NCBI GenBank assembly: GCA_032768795.1 | Contig: CP136496.1 | Location: 1,240,001-1,304,000 of the forward strand | Direction of reading: 5' to 3' | From: Tremella fuciformis | Taxonomy: Eukaryota > Basidiomycota > Tremellomycetes > Tremellales > Tremellaceae | DNA: 64,000 nt | Part shown: piece by piece, positions 22,068 to 33,852 of the stretch | Layout: the number at the start of each line of letters is the position of its first letter | How positions within the stretch are numbered: the stretch's first letter is position 1 | Program-made: the position numbers and the translations under genes | Notes under the pieces: model-generated | What the model was told of the DNA's origin: nothing | The model's database searches: none | Seen by the model: only the letters and a program-made list of their open reading frames with translations

Positions 22068-23430
22068 TCATGCCGCCGCGACCTTGTCAATCTTGCTCTC
22101 CGGCCGCAAGGCATATCCCGTCCAGCTCTGCACAATCAGCCACACCCCACCCACAACAGACCATCCACCCACCTCGTCGTATAAGCCCGTCTTGACCGCT
22201 CCACCCAGACCTGCCTCCTTCACAATCTCATTGGCTAGCCAGCCAACAGCAGCCGTCATCCCGCTTCCACAAGTAAAGACGAGGCCCTGGTTCTGCTCGA
22301 CCAGTTTCCGCCACGCCGCCTCGCCGCCTGCAGCACGGACGAGCACCTCACGCAGCTCTTCCACGGGCAGGTAGGACGAGTACGGGTGGTCCGGTGTAGA
22401 GGGGACGAGGTACGACGTGAATGGGCACGGGCGCGATTGGGGTATGTGCCCTGATGAGATGCCTATGATACCAGTCAGTTCTGGAAGGTGGAACAGGGCG
22501 CGGGGGGCTCACCGGGGCGGGGCTCGGGTGCTTCACCTGACCACCGGGCGAGTGGTCGGTGGTCAAGGACGACCTCTACGTCGTTGGTCGCTTGGCTATT
22601 CCGCACGATGTCTTCGTAGCCTATTACCTGTCAATTACGGACGAGAAAGCAGAACAGGCAGAAACGCACTTTTGACCCAGCCCACTTTGGGAGCTGTAGC
22701 GGCGTACTTAGTCGGAGAGGGTTGCTTTGGCGCGCCCGACTCGGTCTCATACCCCTCTGCAATCCACCTCGGTAGTCCACCATCAAGCACAGAGACGTTC
22801 TCGTGACCAAATGCTGTTCCAGATCAGCGAGAGCAGATGGAGGTGTGCACAGGAGATGAGGACGAACCTTTAAAGGTGAAGGCAGCACGAGGGGACGAGA
22901 AGACGCCCAACGAGTCATACAGCACGACGTGACTGTCCCTCTCTACGCCCAGCTGTTCTGTCCATCAGCCTGATGAGCTGCAAGCACGGAATGAGGGGCT
23001 TGGGCAGAGGGAGAGGGCGCAGCACTGACGACACGCCTCGGCAAACTTGTCAGGAGTGGGCATCATGTGGCCCAGCGCCAGAGGGTTGGTGGGCGAATCC
23101 TTGGGCTCCGCCACGACGTCCAGGTCGAATCGCCTGGCAAGGGGGATCCGGGGTCCCTGCGCATACTCTTTGTTCGCGTCGCGCGGCGAGTTGGGCATGT
23201 GCCACGAGACATCTAGCGGGACAGGCTGTAATGAGTCACCAATTTGGGCCATGCAATAATGCGGGGCGATGAGGAAGGCAAGGTCGACGTACGTTGTTCA
23301 ACCCTTGGTAGTCTTTTGGAGACACGAGTAGCGGGGCGCGGCGAAGGGCGGACGAGCTGGACAGTCCACGGCGGCTGATGCTATGCAGCGGACCACGCAG
23401 CTGTCGGATGGCAGTGACGAGCAGTGTCAT
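22068..23430 (-). CDS. Thiosulfate/3-mercaptopyruvate sulfurtransferase (rhodanese), mitochondrial type
   Basis: Starts at 23430 with an amphipathic basic/Ser-rich leader (MTLLVTAIRQLRG...RRGLSSSSALRR) typical of a mitochondrial presequence. The first, inactive rhodanese domain follows: PLDVSWHMPN, RIPLARRFDLD, then HENVSVLDGGLPRWIAEG. The second domain has VVLDHRPLARWSG and SGHIPQSRPCPF, with the active-site loop CGSGMTA; the Cys is the persulfide carrier. CG[S/G]G[VM]T-type loops are closer to mercaptopyruvate sulfurtransferase (Tum1 in yeast) than to CRKGVT thiosulfate rhodaneses. Likely roles are sulfur transfer for tRNA thiolation or cysteine catabolism. Substrate and location are inference. 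Several small introns split the gene. Confidence 0.87.
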
Positions 23431-23624
23431 GTCGCTTCACCTGACCCAGAAGTTGAGGACTGAACCAGCATGCAAGCCCAACGTTCAACGACGTTCCCCG
23501 GTGATTCGGGCAGCCCCGAGCCGAATGTCCCGTCGATAACGTTATCTGACGCTATCTGTAATGGCAACCAATTCATCCACAATCCATGCATGTCGTAGCC
23601 TCGTGAAACCTCCAATCGTCACGT

Positions 23625-26600
23625 CTAGATAGCAGCCATGATCAACTTGACCGCCTCTTCCTTCTCCGCCCGCACAGCCAGCTCCAACGTCACTCCAGAC
23701 CCAGATGCAAACGTCATACGACATCTGGCCAGCACCTTGCCGCCTCCGCCGCTCACCAGTCCAGACAAGTTGAGCGTGTGCACAGAGTTGGACGTGGGTG
23801 ACTCGGTCCCTCCTAATGGCTCCATGTTGAGCACCTCGATCAGCGATTTGCACGCATCTGAACATCAGCTCTCTGACTAAAGCAAGTCCGGGGTCAAGCT
23901 GACCTTTCAGGGATTCCGATGAAGACAAGGCAAAGGTTTCGGTTTCTCCCGCAGCCGCAGCCAGCTTATCCCACTCAGTCGAAAACGTCACGTAGGTGGG
24001 CGTGATGTACTGTCTGATCAGTTGCTGTTGTAGGTGTAAGGAGACAACCTACATCGCCGGCACCGAGATCGCAGTCCTCAACCTGGTACTCGTCTTGGTA
24101 CCCTTCTTCTTCAGGCTCGCCACTCGATGGGTCCACCTCTTTGCTGACGAAGCGCAATGTACAGCCAAAGCTACCCGCGGCGTAGCTAGCCGGATCGTCC
24201 CTCGTGAAGCTGACGTAGACTGTTCCTGCACCTTGTGCGGCAGTAAGGCTGTCTATCGGGATGATAAAGTCCTCGGTCAAGCCTGAATCTGGTGTTGGGA
24301 CCATGAGAACCGTGACACCTTCGAGAACCGTATCGGGAATCGTATTTGATACGTTGAATTGGAACACAACGTGTTCCTTGAAAATGTGCTTGACGCAAGA
24401 TACGACATACTCGGTCTCGGATTCTGTGAGCTCGGTAGGCTTGGCAGAAGACTTGAGCACCGGTCCATATGACTCAAGCTCCGGCACAGCCGCAAGCTGG
24501 GCGGCATAGGATGACTGCGCTTCCGCAGACGTCGGGGCGACAGGAGATGGCTCGGGGGTCTTCGAGGGCCCAGCGCCAAGCGATTCCAGAGCCGAAGGGC
24601 GTTGGGCGATCTCCGCTTGAGCTTGCTCGCGGCTGACCTTGGGAATGGTGGAGATGTCGAAAGCAGTAGCGTGACGCGCATCGTCTTTGACATACGACAG
24701 CAGCTCGCTCTCCAAAGCCGCGAGGGAAAAGGTGGCTTCTAGAAGACTAAGCTGTGTTCAACTGCGGCCCAAGGAGACTCACCTTCCCGGACGAATACAT
24801 CCGCCAATGCCTTCTCCTCCAAGACCTTGATGTACATGGCTGCTCGGTCCCGCACCTCGTCGTCTACATCATCCAAGCATCGTCGCAAGAGCACATTGAC
24901 GCTCTTCATTACCGAACTGTCCTCGACGCACACGCCGAATTTGGCCAGACTGCTAACGGCTGCTGCGCGGACGACTGCGTTCTCCAGAACGACACGGTTA
25001 TAGATATATCGGATGAACTTGGTCGGGTTGCGAGTCTTTGGACCCTCAATCCCCAGCAAGTGCAAGATGCGGACAGACAATTTGGTGAATTCGCAATCCT
25101 CGATAAACTCGCAGAGATGGGCGAGGGCGACTTCGCGGCACTCCTTGATGAATTTGACCATATCGAAGATAGCCTCCACAACGGCCGATTTAAAATCGTA
25201 TCCGCCCTCGTCTCGCAAAACCCCGGACAGGAAAGAGAGCATGACCGCTTGCTTTGCCGGGAATTTGAGGCACAAGGAGCGGATGGCATCGACGACAATG
25301 ATCTTGAACTCGTCTGTGATATCGGCCATGAATGACGAGATCTGCTTCATGAGACGATCAACCGATGCCTCGTTTCCGGTCTGCATCGCATAAGCTGACA
25401 AACGCCTGTCTGGTGGTGATACTGACCTTGAGTAGGGTTGTGATGGCATACGTCGCGATACTGCGGTTGGAGTCGGTGATCAGGTTCTCCATGTCCAGGT
25501 TGCAGGCGGTGACAGCTTGCGGGTGAGTCATGGCGAGTCTGCTGAGAGTTTTGATTGCAGCAAACTTCAAGACGGGTTTGGGAGAAGAGAGGAATAGTTG
25601 CAGAACTGCCGTGTCAGCTGATCAGGTAAGATCTAGACAACTGGACTAACCGGCAACAGGCCGGAATAGCTCGGCGAGCGTGACGCTGCGCATCTCGCAT
25701 ATTGCGCGGGCAGCTTCAATGTTCACCATATCGCTCTTGTGTCGAAGCAAGCCCTCAAGGAACTCGTGCATCTGCTTTTGTACACTACGGGTCAGCGTGT
25801 GTCGATAAGAGTCCTTAGTGGCCCACTTCGGATCCTCGTCCATGACTTTTCTTGCGAACCGGATCAACATGCAGATCGCCATTGGGTTGCGAACGACAGA
25901 GCTGCCTGCCTTGGCACCAGGACCGAATTGTTGAATCATCTTGGTGATGGCCATCCTGTCTTTCTCCCTCATCAAGTACAGCAGACCAAGAGCGTGGTAC
26001 TGCATGATGTAGCTCGAGCTGGCGACCGCTTGATATCCGCCCGAACCGCCGCTCGAGAGATAGGATGAAGCGGCCGAGTACCCGCCAGACGAGACTGCCT
26101 TTGCGTTGACCGCTTCCTGGGCTTCATTCGACCATCGTTTGATGATCGTTGGCGCGAGGTGGAAGAGGTGATAAGAGGAGATGATTGAGGCTGAGGAGAT
26201 GGAGGGGGATCGGTCGACCAGGGCGGATTTGAAGAAACGCTCGACGGACTGGACAGATTGGGCCTGAGCGTGAGCTTCCACCAATGGACAGAAAGTTGGC
26301 AGCTCAAACGCACGTCAATGATCCTGGCCAGAGCTCGGATGGCGTTCGGCCGGTACACGACTTCCAGGTTGGGCTGCATGTCCTTCATGATGGACGAGGT
26401 GACCATGATGACGTCCTCGGCGATGGTTGACAGCTCCTTGATGACGAGGTAAACCATTTGTCGAAGGGCACTCTGGCTAATTAATAACTCTTCTCACATT
26501 CCACCTGTGCGAGGCTCACGTCTTTGTGTTGGAACAGCTTGGTGACGCCAAAGAACAATGTCGTAGCTTCCTGCGTCGAGAATGTCTCGCCCACGTACAG

Positions 26601-26786
26601 CAGGTAGACGATCCGCGTCAAGAGAGCTCTACATTTACGCGGCGAGATGGGCGACTCGTTGAAGGCTCGCGCCTCTTGGATGACGGTCGACTTGTCGTGG
26701 TAGAACGCTGGGCGTGAGCTGCGCTTGAACATACTAAACGATAACTCACACATGCCGCCCGACTCTTCATCCTTCTTGAAGGACAT
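23625..26786 (-). CDS. SEC21: SEC21, coatomer (COPI) gamma subunit
   Basis: Starts at the ATG at 26786 ([12 protein letters not shown]); an intron joins this to [40 protein letters not shown], the conserved gamma-COP N-terminus. HEAT/adaptin-type helices follow ([56 protein letters not shown]). An Ala/Pro-rich hinge leads to the C-terminal appendage ([23 protein letters not shown]...), ending [18 protein letters not shown]. Gamma-COP is the adaptin-like subunit of the COPI F-subcomplex; it binds Arf1 and dilysine cargo and acts at the Golgi. Nine or more short introns split it. An alternative in-frame ATG at 26816 would add ten residues; I prefer 26786 because homologues begin near MSxKK. Confidence 0.93.
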
Positions 26787-27479
26787 GATGGGAGGTGAGG
26801 CCGAGCCACGCTTCAAGCTGGTCGCTAGCTCGCTGCTACTCCTGCTTCGCTCGTGGTCCTCGCCGTTGCAGCTATGGTCAGTGAGGATGTGTAGGGTGGT
26901 GATGGAAGCGTGACGCGCTGGAGGTGGGAGACGGAGATTGGGCAGTGTGGCAGCCCAGAAGGGGAATATTTATTCAGGCTGCCCCTTTAAGTGATTTCTC
27001 CCCCACTCTGCTCCCCCACTCTCGGTCATTGCGGGGCCAAAAAAAGAGCGTCGCGCGACTGCACAGCCCACAACAAAATACTGTACGACAGGGGCAACGC
27101 GCGTGGACGGAGACGGTGACGGCGACGACGACGACGACGAGCCGACGGGACAAGCCTATGCTGGTCATGTTGACATTGTACTTTCATGCCTCACGATATG
27201 CTTGATCGACGCGACACGCCAAGACGCGACGCTCGACACCTTTGACGTTTCAAACGGCCACTAGACCACGGCCGCACATACCCCCCGCTATCGACAGCGA
27301 CGACGATATCTCTTGTAGCCGTATCGCGTGGTGTCGACTGACCATCTGTGTGCAGCTCTGCAGCTTCTTTCCGTGTCCTCACAACCTTGGGAGCAGCCTC
27401 CTTGTCAGCCAAACCCTATCATTCTTGTCGCTCTTTTCAAAGCCTTCAACATCCCAATAATCGGTCAGCGCCAGCGGCC
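26787..27479. promoter_or_regulatory. Divergent region SEC21 / beta-helix gene
   Basis: About 690 bp between divergent start codons. It contains an A-run (GGGGCCAAAAAAAGAGCG near 27032-27048) and a GAC/GACG microsatellite at about 27110-27145. No coding signal or named element is recognised. Confidence 0.4.
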
Positions 27480-29113
27480 ATGTCCATCCGCCTCGGCCAC
27501 GCCGTCTCTAGTCTCGCTATGTTCCTCTACCTCCTCCTCTCGAGCACACTCGTCGGCGCAACATGTACCGCCAATTCCTCCACCACGGCAGATTTGCAGT
27601 CCGCCCTGCAGCAGGGCGGGCAGAACTACATCCTGTCGCTGTGTCAGAGCCAGATCTACAACATCACCGATATCCTAAACTACACTGCTGCTGGGCAGGT
27701 CAGTCCCGCGTGACATGAACATGTGACGGCGCTGATCTGTTCAGGAAATATCGACCGAAGGATACCCGACCGACGATACCCGGGCCACGCTTGTTGTGAG
27801 CGGCTTCAACATTTCAACGGCCGTACAGGGGCAAAACACCGGCTTGGACAACTGCAAGTTGCGCAATGTGCAGATCGACGGGAACCGTGCCGGTGCCCCG
27901 ATATATCAGGGAGGCGGTGGCCTGATCGAGATGGGTGGGGCGACTTCGGGACAGCTGGTCGAATTTGTTCACCCGTACGACCCTAGAGGATGGTCATGCC
28001 TGCACATGTGAACTCGCTGTCGAAGCTGCGCGGGTGGAGGCTGATTGACAGTGCTGAAGGGCCCTTCCTCTGCTCCAATGTCACCATACAAAACAACGAC
28101 GTCGGGCCGTGTGGCTCCGAGTCGTTCCAGGAGGTCAGCTACTGGCTCGAGGATCACCTAGGATCGATCAGCTGACGGGCAGTGGTCGGACGGGATCAGC
28201 TTGAGCTGCCAGTCGAGCCTTGTGCAGAACAACGTTATTACCGATGCGACAGATGGCGGCATCGTCATCTTCGAATCGCCCTATTCCACAGTGACCAATA
28301 ACACCATCCGTGTAGAGACGGTCAGTGCAAGGCCTATGCCCACCGGCAGGGTCCATCGTGCTGACTCGACAGCGCACCACTCTAGGCGGTATTAACATGG
28401 TTGACGTCGTCCCATGGGAGACCTATGGCAACTACACCGGCGTGCACGTCCACAACAATCACATCCACGGTGGATTCGCCACATCCTACGGCAACAGCTC
28501 GCTCGGCCCAAACAACGCGTCGGCCGTGATCAAGATAGGCATCGCCATCGGTCCGCGCACATGGTTCGACGACCAGTTCGGCAGCAACGTGTCGTTCGGT
28601 GCTGTCGTGGAGGACAACACCCTCACGGGCGCATTCTCCTTCGGCATGGCCGTCTCCTCGGCCAAGGATTTCGTAATCACGAACAACTCGTTTGTGGGCA
28701 ACACGAGTTTTGTCGGGAGTTACGGGGTCAACTGCACGCAAGGCGCGGAGACGCCCAACCCGCCCGTCGCGCTTCTAGTGGACCCTAACACGACGAGCAA
28801 CCTCACGATCCAGCCCGGTGAAGGCGGCTTTGCCTTCATATCCGGGAACGGCATCGGCATGACGTGCTTTGTGCACCCAAACACGACCGAGTCGGTCTGG
28901 CCATACGGCGATGGCGGTGTCAACTCTGCGGCTGTAGAATCCTCGTCCGGCGGCAGTGGCAGTGGCAGTGGCACCAGTGGCGGCAGTGGGTCCACACCGA
29001 GTGGCAAATCGGGCGCCCCTCAGCACATTGCCAGCCCGTTCACGTCCTTCCTACCATATGGCATTGCTACCATCTTCGTGCTTCTCCCTCTTTTAGACGC
29101 TCTGAGCGGATAG
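27480..29113 (+). CDS. Secreted right-handed beta-helix (pectate-lyase-like) protein with GPI-type tail
   Basis: Starts at 27480 with a signal peptide (residues ~1-28: MSIRLGHAVSS, a Leu-rich core, then LVGATC). The body is rich in N-glycosylation sequons (NSS, NIT, NYT, NIS, NVT) and has the Asn-ladder repeats of parallel beta-helix proteins: VTIQNNDVGPCG, SLVQNNVITDATDGGIVIFE, STVTNNTIRVET, VHVHNNHIHGGF, FVITNNSFVGN. A splice at GTGAAC/TTGACAG restores DPRGWSCLHIAEGPF. The C-terminus is a Gly/Ser-rich linker followed by a hydrophobic tail (GIATIFVLLPLLDALSG) that fits a GPI-attachment signal. The role is probably cell-wall or extracellular. No catalytic residues are identifiable, so enzyme activity cannot be claimed. 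Four or more introns are present. It is convergent with SMC6. Confidence 0.8.
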
Positions 29114-29310
29114 ACTATGCTCTTCCCCTAAACCCGCAAGGACAATGCATACAAACCCGATCTCCAGCGGGCATATTCGATCTACACACGCTCATGTTGA
29201 TAAGAAAAGTCGTCAGGTCTTTTTTCAACCGCGTCGGTCGGTTTCAAGCACGACCGAAGTTAATCGTTGACCTGCTTGTCAGTGTTTTGCTGTTGTTCAA
29301 ATGACCTCGC

Positions 29311-32300
29311 TCACTGGTTGCGCTGTGGATCCCCCATACGGATGACCTTGACAGTCGGATCGTTGATATTGACCGCCGACATATCCTAGTTGTGAGAGAG
29401 TCATCAGGTATCCATGATACGACTCACTTGAGGCGTGATGAGCACATACTGTTTCCCGTCAGACTCTTTCGAGCCTTCGATCTGTTCATTCAGCTTGGTC
29501 GGGCAAGTGAGTCAGGGCAGAAACTCACGAGCATCTTGGCCGCGACCGTCCTGTTCATGTGGTCCAGGAAGACGTCCCATTCATCCAAACACCTGACAGG
29601 ACTAGAGGCGGTTTCCCAGAGCGCGAGCAAAAGCGATACAGTGCAATAAGATCGTTCACCTCCCGACAAGGCTTTCGTATTCTTCCAGCGCGGTCCCTGA
29701 GAAACGCCAGCTTGAGTCGCGCTTTGGGATGAAGCAACCTGGATGTCGGTCATTCGTTATGATGCTCAAAGCGCTCAGACCCACCCTGATCCGCAACTCT
29801 TCGACCGTGTGGTCAAACTCGAGCCGTCCATCGAAATTGCGCTTGCCCATGTGCCAACTGAATTGACCACGAGCTCGGACCGCGTTCAGCTGTCGGATCT
29901 CGTTCCACCAGGCTTGTCGGATGACCAAGCTATGTCTCATGATCTACTGATTAGTATCGTCTCGAAGGTTCCCAAGAAGACGTACCTTGACCAAGCCGTC
30001 TAGCATCTTGACATTCTCCTTCGCCTCTCTCAGCCGAATCTCCCCCGCAGCTAGAGCATTGATGTCGGTGTCATGCACAGGACCGACGCTGTCTTTCAGT
30101 GCTGCGTGATTCGCATCGTGGGAAGCTGACCGTTTCTCCTGCTCAGCCAGAGCCTTGTCACACGCCTTGACTTCTGCCTCTACCTCTGCAGCGGTCTTGA
30201 GCTCCGAATCGCGATTGTGGCAACGCTCCGGGCAATATGCAGAAGCCTTGCTAGTGTAGTTCTGTGGCCTCAGCATCGTCCACCATGATCAACACTGGAT
30301 TGACCTCCAGATCCTTTTCATGAGCTTCGAGTGCCAGTTTGTTGCGCTCCAGGTGCTGTCGGGCGTTATCGATAGACTTGTTCCAATGCGTGAGATTTCC
30401 TTTGAGCGTTGCTCGCCTCTCGACCACGACAGCAACTGCCTTGTTCCGTTTTTCCCGGTCAGGACCCAAGGCGTCATATGCGGCTGCGAGTTCGGCTTGC
30501 TTGGTGCGGAGATCCTTGACAACTGCCTCGAAACCCGCCTTCTGCCCGAGCAGCTCTTTGATCTGCTTCTCGGAGTCTGTCAGACGTTGCTCGCAGGCCT
30601 GCCGGTTGAGCGCTCATCATCTACGAAGCTGAGAGACCGACCTGCAGAGCCAGCTCATCGCCGCCAAAGTCTGCTGACGCCATTCCATCAAGTGTCTCCT
30701 TGGTCTCATTGAATTCGCCTTCAAAACGCCTGAGAGCAGTCTTTGCTGTGTCAAGACCGCGCTATAGATCAGCCAAGGCCCATTTTCTCGCTTAGTCGCA
30801 TACCCTCTCTCCCGCCAAGTCACGCTCGAGCTGCCGCAATGCTTCAGTCTTCTGCGTCAGTTCCTGTCGCCTTCCTTCCCATTGCTGGGTCGCCTCTTCC
30901 TTCTGTCTCTGAACGTTGCTTGATGTCAGCAGCTGCGATGGCGGATGGGCATCATACTAACACAGTCTCTGCAGCAATGTCCTTGTGGAAGAGTGGATTT
31001 CCAGACCAAGGGACCATGGGCCCGGAACCTTCCGTATACCTGATCGTCAACGCTTTCGTAGCTGCATCATATTGGAACTGACCCCCGGGGAGTTCTGACC
31101 CTCATGCCGTTCCCACTGAAGCCGTCGGCGGAAATGATTTGACAACTGGCCACATCGCGCAGCAATCGCGGGACGAGTTCAGGGAAATCTTTGACCGATG
31201 GTGACACGAATGTCTTCTCAACATTCCTCTGAACAACCAGAATCCTGAGAACCTCCTCGTTCGAGCACTGTCACGTTTCAGCTAAACTTCTGTCATGAAG
31301 AAGATGGAAGTCACGGTCAATTTGCTCAAGATAGTGGGTGCAAGGTGACTCAAGTCTCCATTACGAAAGTCGAAGAGCTCTCCCGAATGAGTGATTATCG
31401 TCGGCATTTGCGAAGCAGAAGCCCATGGGCGATAACCGCTATCACATCAGAGAGGACCATTTGCGATGATGTCACATACCGATCCCAGGCTGCGCGCATG
31501 ACTTTGCTCATTGTAGCTTTGTCGCGTGGATCTTTGACGGCGAATGCGCAAGCGATCATGCCCAATGTCGACGCGAATGCCCGCCGATAAGAAGGGTCTT
31601 CCAGCTGGATATATTGGCCCAAAGGGCCCAAAGGTTTCGAGTGAACCCATCTAGCCCTATTGATTTCTTCGAATATGACATTGAGCTTATAGCCGTACGC
31701 CGCCAGGCGATCGCCTGCCTGGCTTTGAAGATTCAAAACTCGTTGGCCGAGATCGTTGACAGTGGTTTTGGCAAAATTGACCTCGCGATCGGCATCGGCC
31801 ATCGCTTGCCTTGCCTTCTCTACATCTTGAGTCAGGCGGTCAACCTTTGCCTGTCTGGAAGGGACCTCGCGGCGGAAACGCTCTTGCCCCTCGCCGATCT
31901 TTCGGAAGCGCTCACGAAGACCGGTGAGCTTGGGATCTTCAGCGCCGGCTCGAGCCGCTCGCTCTCTGAGCTTCCTGTTCAGGTCATCCCGCTCCTTCTT
32001 CGAACTCTCGACCTCGGCTTGGCTGTTCCTAATGTTTTCCTGGCGGTCAGGCAGCGACCAGATGCAGAAATTGACTGACCTCAACCTCTTGGACCTGGTC
32101 CACTGCTGCTTTGATCTTGCCTTCCCACACCTTTAGCTCCCTCTTGAGCTGTATTTCCTCGTTCGCATGACCATTATTGACTTCTTGCAGGTGTTCGAGC
32201 TCGCCCTGCTTTTGATCATACTCTTGCTGACGAGGTCAGCTGATGGGAGATCTCCCGCCAGCTCACCTGATCCTTCTCTTTCCGTTGCTCGATCGCGGCA

Positions 32301-33630
32301 AGCTTTTCCTCAGTCTCCTCCACCTTTGTCCTATACTCGTCGACAACCTGGAGATCAGTACACATGTTCGAGTACTGGCAGATACGTACGATTTCCTTCT
32401 CTGTCACGAATGCCCAGGCCTGTTGGTGTTTCAATCGAGCCCGCTTCTCCTTCAGCTTGAAGACCATCTGACTGGCCTCTCGCTTGCGCCTCAATCGCTC
32501 AAGGCTGTCTTCCATGGCTGGAATCGCCTCTCTCTGCTTGGCAGTACTGATAGCAATCGACTCCTGCTGCTCCTTCAACTTTTCGTAGTCTTCTGAGAGT
32601 GACTGCAAGGCTGTGCCCTTCAGGAAAAACTGCTAGTCAGAATGGTCATATAGGCAAGATGTGTGCGACCAACTTGATACAGCGCCTTGTCGTCGGCCGA
32701 GACAAGGAAGCTCCTTGCTTGATCCTGCGTCAAAATGGTAAGCGGTGAATCAACAGTGATGTTGAAATTCTGCAGGATGTCGGAAAGCTCCTTGGCCTTC
32801 CTACTGATGATCTTGCCGTCGCGCTCGGAGATGAACTTGACCCCTCCGCTCCCCTTGCTATCGATGGTGCGCTCAACGACAATCCCGTCGAGGTATTTGT
32901 CGGGTTGATACGCTTCGATTCCCTTGTTGGCAATGGTGAGTGTGATGACCGCGCGGCTTCCGGCGTCAGCATGACCCGTTGCACGTCAGGAGACAAATCC
33001 ACTCTGTATTCTTCCTGACGAGATTCTTCATACTTGCACCCCGCCCAGTGACAGCTGCCTTACCGCCAAGGGCAACCGCAATGGCTGTGAGGATGGCAGA
33101 CTTTCCACCTGTCGTCAGCCAAACACTTATGTCAATTAGAGAGCTCACTGCCGTTGTGCCCAACGATGAAGTTCATCTGACTTCCTAGCTGGGTTGTGAA
33201 ATGTGCATGGCACATGAAGTTGACGAGCGTGATGCTCTTGATGATCCCGGCCTCCGAGGCTTGCTGACTTGATCAGCAACCTTCTGTCTCGTAGTGGATG
33301 GCGCCTACGCCGATGTGTTTCTTCGACCGCGCCCGCTCGATGGCCTCCTCCATTTCCTGTTCCGTGAATTGCGGGACGTCGGCATCAGAGGACACATCGC
33401 TCATGTCGTCGTCGTCGAAGCCTGCTGAGGGCTGAGGATCATCCGCGGATGATGGAGGCGTCTCCTCCAGGGGCAGAGCACGCTCCTGCCTCTCCAGCTT
33501 GATTCGTTTGATCTGGTCATCAGTAGCAGCCTCGTGTACCAGATGTGGGAGCTACAGAAGCAACGCTCGCGTCGCCCTCATCCTCATCTTCGGCCGGGGA
33601 CGGCGTGCGCTTGACATTCAAGCGGGCCAT
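29311..33630 (-). CDS. SMC6: SMC6, Smc5/6 complex ATPase
   Basis: Starts at 33630 (MARLNVKRTPSPAEDEDEG) with an acidic N-terminal region containing FTEQEMEEAIERARSKKHIGVGAI. The N-terminal ATPase half follows: ITLVNFMCHAHF, MNFIVGHNG-SGKSAILTAIAVALG (Walker A, split by an intron) and ILTQDQARSFL. Two long coiled-coil arms flank the hinge (around 31.4-31.7 kb). The C-terminal half holds the ABC signature LSGGERSY, then PVRCLDEWDVFLDHMNR (Walker B) and the end VLITPQDMSAVNI...RMGDPQRNQ. The LSGGE[KR]S and RCLDE[FW]DVFxD pattern distinguishes Smc6 from Smc1-4. Smc5/6 acts in homologous recombination and replication-fork repair. Many short introns interrupt the gene. Confidence 0.93.
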
Positions 33631-33852
33631 CGCTTCCGCTTCGTCCAGTTGTTACAACAGCCCGGGAATGAAGAGATGCGAGTGGACTGCTGGACATATA
33701 AGTTATATCTGTCGAAGCTCAATTGATTTCTGGCCGGCAGAATCCGGTCACGCGTCGGTGGCGAATCGCGTCACCGTGCTCAGTGTGGCGGCCACATTTC
33801 CGCCAGAAAGATGGAGTAGGTGACATGTGTGTGCATGCATACATCAGCAAAC